Source: a virus
Reading direction: 5' to 3' (one strand)
Length of the DNA stretch: 22,178 bases
Virus record (IMG/VR): IMGVR_UViG_3300023234_000009
Span: 1 to 22,178 of that record
Below the pieces are notes generated by a model, which saw only the letters and a list, made by a program, of their open reading frames with translations, did not search any database and was not told the origin of the DNA. Positions within the stretch are counted from its first letter, which is position 1; each line of letters opens with the position of its first letter. This document shows positions 7,013 to 12,928 of the stretch, piece by piece. The position numbers and the translations under genes are program-made.

Positions 7013-7271
7013 TTTTTATATTCGTAAAGAGTTGAGTTGGAAATCTACCACCTTTAAACTTTTGTTTATTTTTATCACTACTCATCAAATTACTATCACT
7101 ATTGTAATTTTTAATATATCTTTTTAATCCCTTTAAAGATGTTTCTAAATCTTCATCACTAATATAATCAACCCTATTCAATTCAACACTTATCAATTTA
7201 GGAGATATTCTTAACATACTTAAACAATTCTTTTTTGTTGTTGGTAAATAACTGGGTTGGAAATCTACCAT
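6969..7271 (-). CDS. Cassette ORF 6: constant head, variable core, constant GRFPTQLFTN tail (100 aa)
   Basis: The product begins with a divergent leader (MVDFQPSYLPTTKKNCLSML), then the constant head RISPKLISVELNRV, a unique core (DYISDEDLETSLKGLKRYIK, about 45 residues) and the constant tail GRFPTQLFTNIKNDRYKYVK, ending SISLDK. The last 44 bases overlap the start of the sigma-like gene in another frame. The 5' end lies inside the preceding cassette's tail. Compared with cassettes 1-4 the leader is altered because the junction repeat here has diverged. No function known. The head and tail resemble the boundaries of the variable segment of phage adenine methyltransferases. It may be a translated peptide or a non-expressed cassette. 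Confidence 0.5.
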   Translation of the reverse strand: MVDFQPSYLPTTKKNCLSMLRISPKLISVELNRVDYISDEDLETSLKGLKRYIKNYNSDSNLMSSDKNKQKFKGGRFPTQLFTNIKNDRYKYVKSISLDK

Positions 7272-7443
7272 TTTTACAATAATTCATAATTGTTTTTGAT
7301 CCATTCAATCTTATTAAATTGGTAGTATCTGTTGTTGGTTTTCTTGTTTCAACATAATCACCAATCCTATTCAAATCAACACTAATCAATTTCGGCGATA
7401 TTCTACAAAACATAAGTCTTAACTTTTTTTCTTTGTATATCAT
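7198..7443 (-). CDS. Cassette ORF 5 (81 aa), overlapping the terL 3' end
   Basis: It starts inside the 3' end of the large terminase gene in a different frame (MIYKEKKLRLMFC), then shows the constant head RISPKLISVDLNRIGDY, a unique core (TRKPTTDTTNLIRLNGSKTI) and a tail variant GRFPTQLFTNNKKELFKYVK. The tail differs from the other units (NNKKELFK instead of IKNDRYK), so this is a diverged copy. The 41-base overlap with terL means the repeat supplies the last terL codons. Function unknown; see cassette ORF 6 for the family resemblance. Confidence 0.5.
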   Translation of the reverse strand: MIYKEKKLRLMFCRISPKLISVDLNRIGDYVETRKPTTDTTNLIRLNGSKTIMNYCKNGRFPTQLFTNNKKELFKYVKNIS

Positions 7444-8746
7444 AATACATTCTCATCATAATCATATCAGCATAATCTGGACTTCTTCCAATCGTTTTCT
7501 TTACCTTATCTTTACCTTCCACCGCTGTCTTACCAATTTTATCTACATTCGCCATTCGGTGTGCTTGAAGTTCTTGAATGATCACATCACGATATTCTCC
7601 ATCAGGTAGTTTTATATTATTAATTGATTCACTCAACTTAAAAAAACATTGTGATCTTAAATTCATATAATTTTCTTTATTCAAAGCAGATGAACCACCT
7701 TTAAAAGCAACACACCCCTTTAAGTAATCTGCCACTCCTATACCTAATCCATCAGCATCAATCAACACATTTTTAATAGGCACTCTATATAGTTTTATTT
7801 TATCTTTAATTATATTCACTAATTGTGTAGTGTCATTTTTCTTATAACTAAAAATTTTTAGTAACTCTGTTCCACTCCATAAACCAATTACAGATTTATC
7901 ATTACCAATATTAGCAACATCACAAGTTATATATTTATCACCTGGTAAAGGATCATTATAAAAACTTTGTAGTAATTCATCATAACTAAACAGAGCAAGA
8001 TCATCATCGTCATAATCCCAGTTGCCATATAACAATCTGGATTTATTCACACTGGTTAAAGTTTGTTCCAATCCATCAATATAACTTTTATCTAAATATG
8101 GATTGTCTTGTGGGAGAGCAAGAACTATTTTTCTATAAAGTGGTAATTCGTTTTCAGTATATGGTTTGTAGTAATCTGTATATAACCAACCCTTTGAAGG
8201 ATTAGATACTAATAACAATTTAGGTATTAGTTGATATTCTTTTAACATATGGGATAATCTGGTCATTAGTTTTTCAATTGCATCTCTACTAATCTGGGAC
8301 ACCTCATCTACAATAGCAAAGGTTAAAGATAAACTCATAATCCTTTCAAAATTAGGATCACTTGGGTTTGATGTTAATTCAATTAAGAATAACTTACTAC
8401 CATTATTAAATGATATTGTCTTCTCCATTCTATTGAATCTGTAATCAACATCTTCCTTCATATCATTTAATCTAAAAAATTCCATTAAAGTTTCTACTGT
8501 GGTCATCTTCAAAGAACTTAAAGTTTCCCTACATAAACCCCCAGCGATGTTAGGATACATTAAACAATAGATAGTCGCCCAGGCAACGGCTAAGTATGAT
8601 TTACCACTCCTTACTGAACCACCAAAGAGTATCTGTGTAGTAGTAGTATCAAATAACAATTTCCATGCTTCATATTGTATTAAAGATGGTTTAAATGTTA
8701 ATTCTTTTAACTTAGGTGATATTCTTAACATACTTATATCTATCAT
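7403..8746 (-). CDS. terL: Terminase large subunit
   Basis: A 447-residue packaging motor ATPase/nuclease that threads DNA into the prohead and cuts it. Seen: Walker A GGSVRSGKS (residues 42-50), Walker B LTFAIVDE (141-148), a coupling motif LLVSNP (178-183), and an RNase-H-like nuclease with CDVANIGNDKS (Asp276), LIDADGLGIG (Asp330/332) and RSPDYADMI (Asp424/427). Length is normal for the family. Oddity: the first 13 residues (MIDISMLRISPKL) come from the array repeat and match the heads of the cassette ORFs; the family-typical start is at about residue 14 (KELTFKPSLIQYEAW). The 3' end runs into another repeat head. The gene thus sits in the array like a very large cassette, and no portal gene follows it within the window. 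Confidence 0.96.
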   Translation of the reverse strand: MIDISMLRISPKLKELTFKPSLIQYEAWKLLFDTTTTQILFGGSVRSGKSYLAVAWATIYCLMYPNIAGGLCRETLSSLKMTTVETLMEFFRLNDMKEDVDYRFNRMEKTISFNNGSKLFLIELTSNPSDPNFERIMSLSLTFAIVDEVSQISRDAIEKLMTRLSHMLKEYQLIPKLLLVSNPSKGWLYTDYYKPYTENELPLYRKIVLALPQDNPYLDKSYIDGLEQTLTSVNKSRLLYGNWDYDDDDLALFSYDELLQSFYNDPLPGDKYITCDVANIGNDKSVIGLWSGTELLKIFSYKKNDTTQLVNIIKDKIKLYRVPIKNVLIDADGLGIGVADYLKGCVAFKGGSSALNKENYMNLRSQCFFKLSESINNIKLPDGEYRDVIIQELQAHRMANVDKIGKTAVEGKDKVKKTIGRSPDYADMIMMRMYYDIQRKKVKTYVL

Positions 8747-8945
8747 TTTTTATGTTAGTGAAGAGTTGAGTTGGAAATCTGCCAGTCATATAACTTGGTA
8801 TTAGTTTTTCACAACTGATAAAGTTTTTAACCTGATCACTTTTTATAGTATCATTGATTATTCTCTTCTCTTCATAATCTCCAATCCTATTCCCATTTAT
8901 GTTTAGTAGTTTAGGTGATATTCTTAACATACTTATATCTATCAT
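8712..8945 (-). CDS. Cassette ORF 4 (77 aa), directly upstream of terL
   Basis: Head MIDISMLRISPKL is constant, followed by a diverged segment (LNINGNRIGDYEEKR), a unique core (INDTIKSDQVKNFISCEKLI) and the constant tail GRFPTQLFTNIKNDRYKYVK ending NIT. Its last 35 bases are also the first 35 bases of terL in another frame, so ribosomes finishing this ORF would be placed at the terL start. NGNRIGD resembles the DGGRIG-type sequence that opens the variable segment in phage methyltransferases. Whether the peptide has a role of its own is unknown; one plausible job is translational coupling. Confidence 0.5.
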   Translation of the reverse strand: MIDISMLRISPKLLNINGNRIGDYEEKRIINDTIKSDQVKNFISCEKLIPSYMTGRFPTQLFTNIKNDRYKYVKNIT

Positions 8946-9153
8946 TTTTTATATTGGTGAAGAGTTGAGTTGGAAATCTACCATTCTTTATATATCCTTG
9001 TTTCCCTCCATACCCTTTACCACCACCATATATATTATCATTACCAGTAAATTCTTTTCTTATACAAGTATCTCCAATTAGTTCAGTTCCAACCCTATTC
9101 AATTCAACACTAATCAATTTAGGTGATATTCTTAACATACTTATATCTATCAT
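8911..9153 (-). CDS. Cassette ORF 3 (80 aa)
   Basis: Head MIDISMLRISPKL then ISVELNRVGTELIG, a Gly-rich unique core (EFTGNDNIYGGGKGYGGKQG) and the constant tail GRFPTQLFTNIKNDRYKYVK. The core style (RVGTE..., then Gly/Asn-rich, then GRFP) is close to the internal variable segment of phage adenine methyltransferases, where the text usually reads IDGCRIGTE ... GRFPAN. It overlaps the neighbouring cassettes by 35 bases at each end. No independent function can be assigned. Confidence 0.5.
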   Translation of the reverse strand: MIDISMLRISPKLISVELNRVGTELIGDTCIRKEFTGNDNIYGGGKGYGGKQGYIKNGRFPTQLFTNIKNDRYKYVKNIT

Positions 9154-9346
9154 TTTTTATATTCGTAAATAACTGGGTGGGAAATCTACCAACTTCATTA
9201 GTCCAATTACTTATATCCCTTGTTCCCCACATAGTTGGGTTTTGGACCACTGGTATATTTCTTTTTAATATATCATTAGTTCCAACCCTATTCAATTCAA
9301 CACTTATCAATTTAGGAGATATTCTTAACATACTTATATCTATCAT
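9119..9346 (-). CDS. Cassette ORF 2 (75 aa)
   Basis: Head MIDISMLRISPKL and ISVELNRVGTND are constant with cassettes 1 and 3. The unique core (ILKRNIPVVQNPTMWGTRDI, then SNWTNEV) is unrelated to the others by eye. The constant tail GRFPTQLFTNIKNDRYKYVK follows. Both ends overlap the adjacent cassettes by 35 bases. The sharp change from near-identical flanks to an unrelated core suggests core exchange or strong core diversification rather than simple drift. Confidence 0.5.
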   Translation of the reverse strand: MIDISMLRISPKLISVELNRVGTNDILKRNIPVVQNPTMWGTRDISNWTNEVGRFPTQLFTNIKNDRYKYVKNIT

Positions 9347-9536
9347 TTTTTATATTCGTAAATAACTGGGTGGGAAATCTACCTTCTGGATTTATCTTAA
9401 CTGGTTCTAATCTTTTTCCATCTGGTTTTTCACCTACACTAAAACTATTACCCTTTGGACCATTTTTGTAATTGTAAGTATCATTAGTTCCAACCCTATT
9501 CAATTCAACACTTATCAACTTTGGACTGATTTTCAT
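9312..9536 (-). CDS. Cassette ORF 1, first of the array (74 aa)
   Basis: The product opens MKISPKLISVELNRVGTND, without the MIDISMLR leader of the later units, as expected if this is the first copy. The core reads TYNYKNGPKGNSFSVGEKPD then GKRLEPVKINPE, followed by GRFPTQLFTNIKNDRYKYVK. The KGNSFSVGEKPDGKRLEP core is the clearest match to the variable segment of phage adenine methyltransferases, which often read GNSFG.EKPDG before GRFPAN. This is therefore probably a detached methyltransferase module. Resemblance is from memory of the family, not an alignment. Confidence 0.5.
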   Translation of the reverse strand: MKISPKLISVELNRVGTNDTYNYKNGPKGNSFSVGEKPDGKRLEPVKINPEGRFPTQLFTNIKNDRYKYVKNIS

Positions 9537-9812
9537 ACTTTGAATTTATTTTTAATTGTTGTAAAAATTTCTTAAAGTGTTTATCACAATTTCTTTTCTT
9601 TTTCTTTTTATCATATTCTATTTCTATCTTCAAAATGTTTAATTCTTTTTTATCCTATATTTTTTTATATCATTTACATATTCAATATATTTATAATTTA
9701 ACCCAACATCTATTAAAGTTTTTTCTGTAAAATACTTTTTTATATGTTTGAAATAATCTTCCTTACACATTGTCTCCATACCATTTAATTCTTTTTTGTC
9801 CTATATCATAAT
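9537..9812 (-). other. Decayed region with methyltransferase 3'-end copies and a 46-aa ORF
   Basis: This gap holds no recognisable intact gene. A 46-residue ORF runs 9779-9639 (METMCKEDYFKHIKKYFTEK, ending YRIKKN). Its start lies in an exact 39-bp copy of the methyltransferase 3' end, and its end lies in a weaker third copy (about 9637-9662). Beyond it an ATG-less frame encodes a Lys-rich stretch (HFKKFLQQLKINSKYENQ) that runs into cassette 1. The picture is of repeated duplication and decay. Confidence 0.5.
9774..9812 (-). repeat. Exact second copy of the 39-bp methyltransferase 3' end
   Basis: Positions 9774-9812 and 10296-10334 are identical over 39 bp. In the upstream copy this DNA encodes the methyltransferase C-terminus (YDIGQKRIKWYG). 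The downstream copy is fused to the array core at 9811, so it is a non-functional duplicate. The two copies bracket the 162-residue gene. Confidence 0.9.
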
Positions 9813-10301
9813 TTAGGTGATATTCTTAACATACTTATATCTATCATTTATTATTTTTAAATATGGTTTAACCACATTATCAATATACAACAATTCCAAA
9901 TTCTTTATTTCTTCTAATGTGAGCAATTTACCTATTCTTATACCAGCAATAAAAGGATCAGGTATTCTATGTGATAGAGCTATTTGTATCACAAGTTCTT
10001 GTTTTTCAATTGAATTATTTTTATTTGATTCTGTGTCTATATAGATATATCTTATACAATCAAAATAATAAGGTAGTTGATTATCATATCCATAAATAAC
10101 ACAATTCTTTACAAATTTATTAAATTCTTCATCTTCTACATCATTATCATCTTTCAATTCAATTATCTTTCTAATAAAGTAATTTATATAAGTTTGATGA
10201 ATACTTGAATTATTATATAGATATAATAATTCTTCTTTATTTATTTTTTCCATATCATTATTTATTTTTTCCATATCATTATTTATTTTTTTTATCTCCA
10301 T
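9813..10301 (-). CDS. Protein of unknown function (162 aa) with repeat-derived ends
   Basis: Not recognised. The N-terminus has a short tandem repeat (KINNDMEK twice, then KINKEE) encoded by a 21-bp DNA repeat. The middle is helical (IHQTYINYFIRKIIELKDDN, NKFVKNCVIYGYDNQLPYYF), followed by ELVIQIALSHRIPDPFIAGI. The C-terminus (NDRYKYVKNIT) is the same as the cassette tails because the array core repeat supplies it. The first 23 bases overlap the methyltransferase 3' end. It is bracketed by 39-bp direct repeats of that 3' end, suggesting insertion by recombination. It could be a passenger gene of the same process that built the array. Confidence 0.6.
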   Translation of the reverse strand: MEIKKINNDMEKINNDMEKINKEELLYLYNNSSIHQTYINYFIRKIIELKDDNDVEDEEFNKFVKNCVIYGYDNQLPYYFDCIRYIYIDTESNKNNSIEKQELVIQIALSHRIPDPFIAGIRIGKLLTLEEIKNLELLYIDNVVKPYLKIINDRYKYVKNIT

Positions 10302-11241
10302 ACCATTTAATTCTTTTTTGTCCTATATCATAATAGTCTTTATTCAATTCACAACCATAGATATTATCTGTATTATAACCAGCTTTAATTAATCCACATA
10401 CTTCACTCCCACTCCCACTAAATGGAACATATACTTTTTGATTAACAATTTCAGGTAATTTAAACAGGGAACTAATTTCATATATTAAGTTGATTGGTTT
10501 AAGTGTGGGATGTATATTGAGTTGATTATCAGTATCTTCTGTTATATGATTGTTCCTTTCCTTCTTACCAACCTTAGGACAATAGTTCAGTAAATCTACA
10601 CCTTCACTCCACTCCATTATATCATCCAATACAGATTTATTCTTTGTTGGTTTAGAAAAAACACAGATAGTTTCTACCATTTGTTTTAGGGGAGCCTTGG
10701 AGTATTTGTATCCATCAAAGACTTTTGATAAAGTTGATGCTGGTTCTGTTATATCCGTGTAGGTGTTTTTACCACCAAGTGTTAGTGGCTGGTTTCCTTC
10801 GCAGTTTGGTCTCGCGTTTGGATTTGGTCCAACCACTTCCCTCTCCTTTTTCAATCTCTTATCAATCATCTTACCAGCATCAGTGGCCTTTGGAAAATTT
10901 GAAACGAAATACCAATATAAAGATTGGTTTATATCAAAACCATTTTTAGTAGCGTAGTAATGAAGTGGTCCCAATTGACGATCCATACCAAACATTAGTA
11001 AATATCCACCGTGTTTTAAAGTTCTAAATGATTCTTTAAAGAATAAATCTAAATCTGTATGTGTTAGTCCGTCCCATTTATTCATAAAATCACTGGACTT
11101 ACCTTTAATTTTATATTGTCCGTCATTATCAACGAACCAAGTTGAACCCAACTGGTATGGAGGGTCAGTAAGTATCGTATTAAAATAGTAATCATAATAA
11201 GTTTTTATATCATCAAAAACATTTTCATTTCTTATATTCAT
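10279..11241 (-). CDS. DNA adenine methyltransferase, beta-class (motif IV before motif I)
   Basis: A 320-residue SAM-dependent DNA methyltransferase. Seen: catalytic motif IV TDPPYQLGS (DPPY at residues 26-29), SFRTLKHGGYLLMFG (motif V-like region), MVETICVFSKPT, LLNYCPKVGKKERN, HPTLKPINLIYE (motif X-like), and SAM-binding motif I VPFSGSGSEV (about 272-281) followed by NIYGCELNKDYY. DPPY with this order indicates N6-adenine (or N4-cytosine) methylation, beta-class. It probably protects phage DNA from host restriction; no cognate nuclease is visible. Oddity: relatives I know often carry a variable insert (IDGCRIGT ... GRFPAN) before the NYCPK motif; here SEGVDLL runs straight into NYCPK, while the cassettes downstream carry just such inserts. 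Confidence 0.9.
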   Translation of the reverse strand: MNIRNENVFDDIKTYYDYYFNTILTDPPYQLGSTWFVDNDGQYKIKGKSSDFMNKWDGLTHTDLDLFFKESFRTLKHGGYLLMFGMDRQLGPLHYYATKNGFDINQSLYWYFVSNFPKATDAGKMIDKRLKKEREVVGPNPNARPNCEGNQPLTLGGKNTYTDITEPASTLSKVFDGYKYSKAPLKQMVETICVFSKPTKNKSVLDDIMEWSEGVDLLNYCPKVGKKERNNHITEDTDNQLNIHPTLKPINLIYEISSLFKLPEIVNQKVYVPFSGSGSEVCGLIKAGYNTDNIYGCELNKDYYDIGQKRIKWYGDKKNK

Positions 11242-11282
11242 ATTAAGTTATTATTTTTTTAACAAATTTATATTGTCTTCAA

Positions 11283-11678
11283 TTATTTATCAATCTTTTT
11301 TTGTTCCCCTGAATTTAATTGTTTTGGTTCTGGAACTTTAATTATCAATTTCAGTGGTTCATTAAATGTTGTAGTTTGTTCTACATATTGTTTTTCAATC
11401 CATCCTCTTTCTTTACCGTGGCACTTCAAATAAAAGATGGCTGCTGTTAAATTTCCATTTAGTCCAGATTGATAAATACTTGATTCCATATTATCAATAC
11501 AAATTTCTCTTATAGTATCAATTTCATCTTTGATCCATTGCTCTTTTTCCATCCAATTATAAATAGTTCTTCTTACAATACCAGTTGCCATACAGGCTCC
11601 ATTTATATTACCACCATTGTTTTTCAAAATCTCTAAAAAATTCTCTTTATCTTTTTTCTTATAATACATAATTTTCAA
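11283..11678 (-). CDS. terS: Probable terminase small subunit
   Basis: A 131-residue protein. Residues 20-46 form an HTH (GGNINGACMATGIVRRTIYN, then WMEKEQW), the DNA-recognition part of small terminases that bind the packaging start. Residues 55-95 match the family middle: DNMESSIYQSGLNGNLTAAI, FYLKCHGKERGWIEK. The end is charged and flexible. Known: this HTH-plus-LKxxGKxRGW pattern is typical of phBC6A51-type small terminases. The gene lies upstream of terL in the same direction but is separated from it by the methyltransferase and the cassette array, which is unusual since the pair is normally adjacent. Met4 is a possible alternative start. Confidence 0.78.
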   Translation of the reverse strand: MKIMYYKKKDKENFLEILKNNGGNINGACMATGIVRRTIYNWMEKEQWIKDEIDTIREICIDNMESSIYQSGLNGNLTAAIFYLKCHGKERGWIEKQYVEQTTTFNEPLKLIIKVPEPKQLNSGEQKKIDK

Positions 11679-11714
11679 AATTTTTTTATATTGTATAAGT
11701 CGTATATATATGTT

Positions 11715-11933
11715 TTACAGATTGTTCCTTCTTTTCTTACTATACTCCCTCATCTTTTCTTTTCTAACCTCCTGATTTTTAATATGATAGTCCCTACTAT
11801 ATTTTTGTAGATGTTCTTTATTTTTAGCATAATATTCATTTACTACTTTTCTTGGTTTATCTTCAAACCACTTATTCATTACTTGCCAGAATTGGTATTT
11901 ATCAATTTTTTTATCAATTTTTAGTATCAACAT
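11715..11933 (-). CDS. Basic small protein of unknown function (72 aa)
   Basis: The N-terminus (MLILKIDKKIDKYQFWQVMN) is followed by a strongly basic helical region (YYAKNKEHLQKYSRDYHIKN then EVRKEKMREYSKKRRNN). Repeated Tyr/Lys/Asn runs of this type occur in nucleic-acid-binding regions of phage proteins and beside HNH domains, but no catalytic motif is present. Its start overlaps the preceding small membrane ORF by 20 bases. A DNA-binding role is a guess from charge. Confidence 0.5.
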   Translation of the reverse strand: MLILKIDKKIDKYQFWQVMNKWFEDKPRKVVNEYYAKNKEHLQKYSRDYHIKNQEVRKEKMREYSKKRRNNL

Positions 11934-12021
11934 CTTTATTCTTATTTATTTTACATCTCACAAAATTTCCAATTATCATACCCATTAGCATTCCTACTAA
12001 AAAACCTATTATCACTTCCAT
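11914..12021 (-). CDS. Single-TM micro-protein (35 aa)
   Basis: The ORF starts at the ATG at 12021 and reads MEVIIGFLVGMLMGMIIGNF then VRCKINKNKDVDTKN. Residues 3-21 are one clean transmembrane helix with Gly-x3-Gly-like spacing, followed by a basic cytoplasmic-type tail. A GATATATATAG motif and the leader ATAAAAAATAATAAATAATT lie just upstream. Small phage membrane proteins of this shape can be lysis regulators or superinfection factors; nothing specific supports either. It overlaps the next ORF by 20 bases. Confidence 0.5.
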   Translation of the reverse strand: MEVIIGFLVGMLMGMIIGNFVRCKINKNKDVDTKN

Positions 12022-12037
12022 AATTATTTATTATTTT

Positions 12038-12229
12038 TTATCTATATATATCATCTATTAAATTTTTAACCATATAGAAATATCCAAAGACTTCTTGTTG
12101 ATATTTAAACATATCTTCTTTACATTCAAATTCTAATTCTTGTGTTATATAATTTTCAAATGTATCCATAGTAAATTTAAGTATTTCTTCTTTACTAATT
12201 GGATCTTGTATTCTATCTGTTTCAATCAT
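12038..12229 (-). CDS. Small acidic protein of unknown function (63 aa)
   Basis: Not recognised. The product begins MIETDRIQDPISKEEILKFT and continues with acidic amphipathic helices (TFENYITQELEFECKEDMF) and an aromatic C-terminus (YFYMVKNLIDDIYR). It lies 16 bases after the preceding gene in an operon of small regulatory-type genes. Confidence 0.5.
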   Translation of the reverse strand: MIETDRIQDPISKEEILKFTMDTFENYITQELEFECKEDMFKYQQEVFGYFYMVKNLIDDIYR

Positions 12230-12245
12230 AATTAATCTTTATTTT

Positions 12246-12464
12246 TTATTTAGTTATTTTATAAGTATGATGTGTTCGTTCAGTTATTCTGGAAAAGACT
12301 TTATTCTCCCAACCATGATCATCTACAAATCTAACCTCAAAGTCAGGTATGGTTTCTTTTTCAAGTAATCTTTCTATTAAATCATTCACTTGTTCTTTAT
12401 TAAAAATTGGTTTAGTTGATTTTGTTTCTGTGTTTTTAACACCCCATATGATTATTTTATACAT
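12246..12464 (-). CDS. Small protein of unknown function (72 aa)
   Basis: I prefer the ATG at 12464 (MYKIIIWGVKNTETKSTKPI). It follows an AAGGGGTGAAT Shine-Dalgarno-like stretch, and its ATGTATAA overlaps the stop of the winged-helix gene, which indicates translational coupling. An ATG at 12479 would add five residues. The fold looks alpha/beta: NKEQVNDLIERLLEKE is a helix and DFEVRFVDDHGWENKVFSRI is a strand-rich part. Not recognised. Confidence 0.55.
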   Translation of the reverse strand: MYKIIIWGVKNTETKSTKPIFNKEQVNDLIERLLEKETIPDFEVRFVDDHGWENKVFSRITERTHHTYKITK

Positions 12465-12768
12465 ATTCACCCCTTTCATCTATATAGTTGAATAGTCCAT
12501 TGGCTGCTTGTATAATGCTTGTTCCACGTCCCATTAGTGATGTGTAGCATTTAAGTAGTTCATCTTTATCTGTTGTATATTGGTAGCCAAGTTTTCCTTT
12601 TGATACGATTGGTTGTCCCATTACTCTTAGTTGGTGTATCAGACCTTGTAGTTGAATTGTTGTTAGTTGGAATAAATCTTTAATTTCTCCACCTGTAATT
12701 GTTTTGTGTGAATTTCCTTTTAAGTAATTCAACACTAATTCTAATTGATTTTCCGTGTAATTTTTCAT
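12457..12768 (-). CDS. Winged-helix DNA-binding regulator (103 aa)
   Basis: Residues 20-62 read TITGGEIKDLFQLTTIQLQG, LIHQLRVMGQPIVSKGKLGY, a classic HTH followed by a wing (VSKGKLGYQYT). Residues 68-98 (KDELLKCYTSLMGRGTSIIQ, AANGLFNYI) match the helical tail of a group of small phage HTH proteins that read S.KEL....G.S...IR..I..LR..G.PI.S...GY. Probably a transcriptional regulator of early or middle genes. It is immediately downstream of an RHH-type gene with only one base between, so the two may act together or regulate the nearby promoter at 12951-12990. Confidence 0.72.
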   Translation of the reverse strand: MKNYTENQLELVLNYLKGNSHKTITGGEIKDLFQLTTIQLQGLIHQLRVMGQPIVSKGKLGYQYTTDKDELLKCYTSLMGRGTSIIQAANGLFNYIDERGEYV

Positions 12769-12769
12769 A

Positions 12770-12928
12770 TTATTTATTTTTTTTTATTTCAATATATTCT
12801 TTAATTGCTTTGCGAATAATTCTACTTGGTATAGAGCAATTATCTTCACATACTTTTTGAAATTCAGTATATGTTGAATCCTTTATCAAGTATCCCCTCA
12901 TCTTCATTTTTTCCATTTCCATTTTCAT
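12770..12928 (-). CDS. Ribbon-helix-helix-like small protein (52 aa)
   Basis: The ORF starts at the ATG at 12928 (MKMEMEKMKMRGYLIKDSTY). A beta-strand-like stretch (MRGYLIKD) is followed by two helices (STYTEFQKVCEDNCS and IPSRIIRKAIKEYIEIKK), the order expected of RHH/CopG-type DNA-binding proteins. The real start may be one of the later Met codons (residues 3, 5, 8 or 10). One base separates its stop from the winged-helix gene. It is the first gene after a candidate promoter, a common place for an autoregulator. Confidence 0.5.
   Translation of the reverse strand: MKMEMEKMKMRGYLIKDSTYTEFQKVCEDNCSIPSRIIRKAIKEYIEIKKNK

Larger units (their letters stand above)
6990..9536 (-). repeat. Cassette array: constant ~100-bp junctions alternating with variable cores, terL embedded
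   Basis: Full junctions (head plus tail, about 100 bp) lie near 7171-7269, 8882-8982, 9086-9189 and 9271-9383. Partial ones lie at 6990-7049 (head truncated), 7363-7400 (head only, terL 3' end), 8700-8786 (terL head plus tail) and 9490-9536 (head only). A further copy of the core lies at 9811-9849. The plus-strand core reads ATTCTTAACATACTTATATC followed by TATCATTTTTTAT. Spacing between successive junctions is about 193-208 bp except where terL or diverged units intervene. Junctions are near-identical while the cores between them are not. Confidence 0.9.

Noticed and set aside
6990-9536. CRISPR array
   Set aside because: The repeats are about 100 bp, the spacers encode open frames continuous with the repeats, repeats are not identical or palindromic, and no cas gene is present.
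6990-9536. Diversity-generating retroelement or integron
   Set aside because: No reverse transcriptase, no template/variable repeat pair with A-specific changes, no integrase and no attC-like inverted structures were seen.
10279-11241. Complete restriction-modification system
   Set aside because: No restriction nuclease is encoded nearby; the enzyme looks like an orphan methyltransferase.
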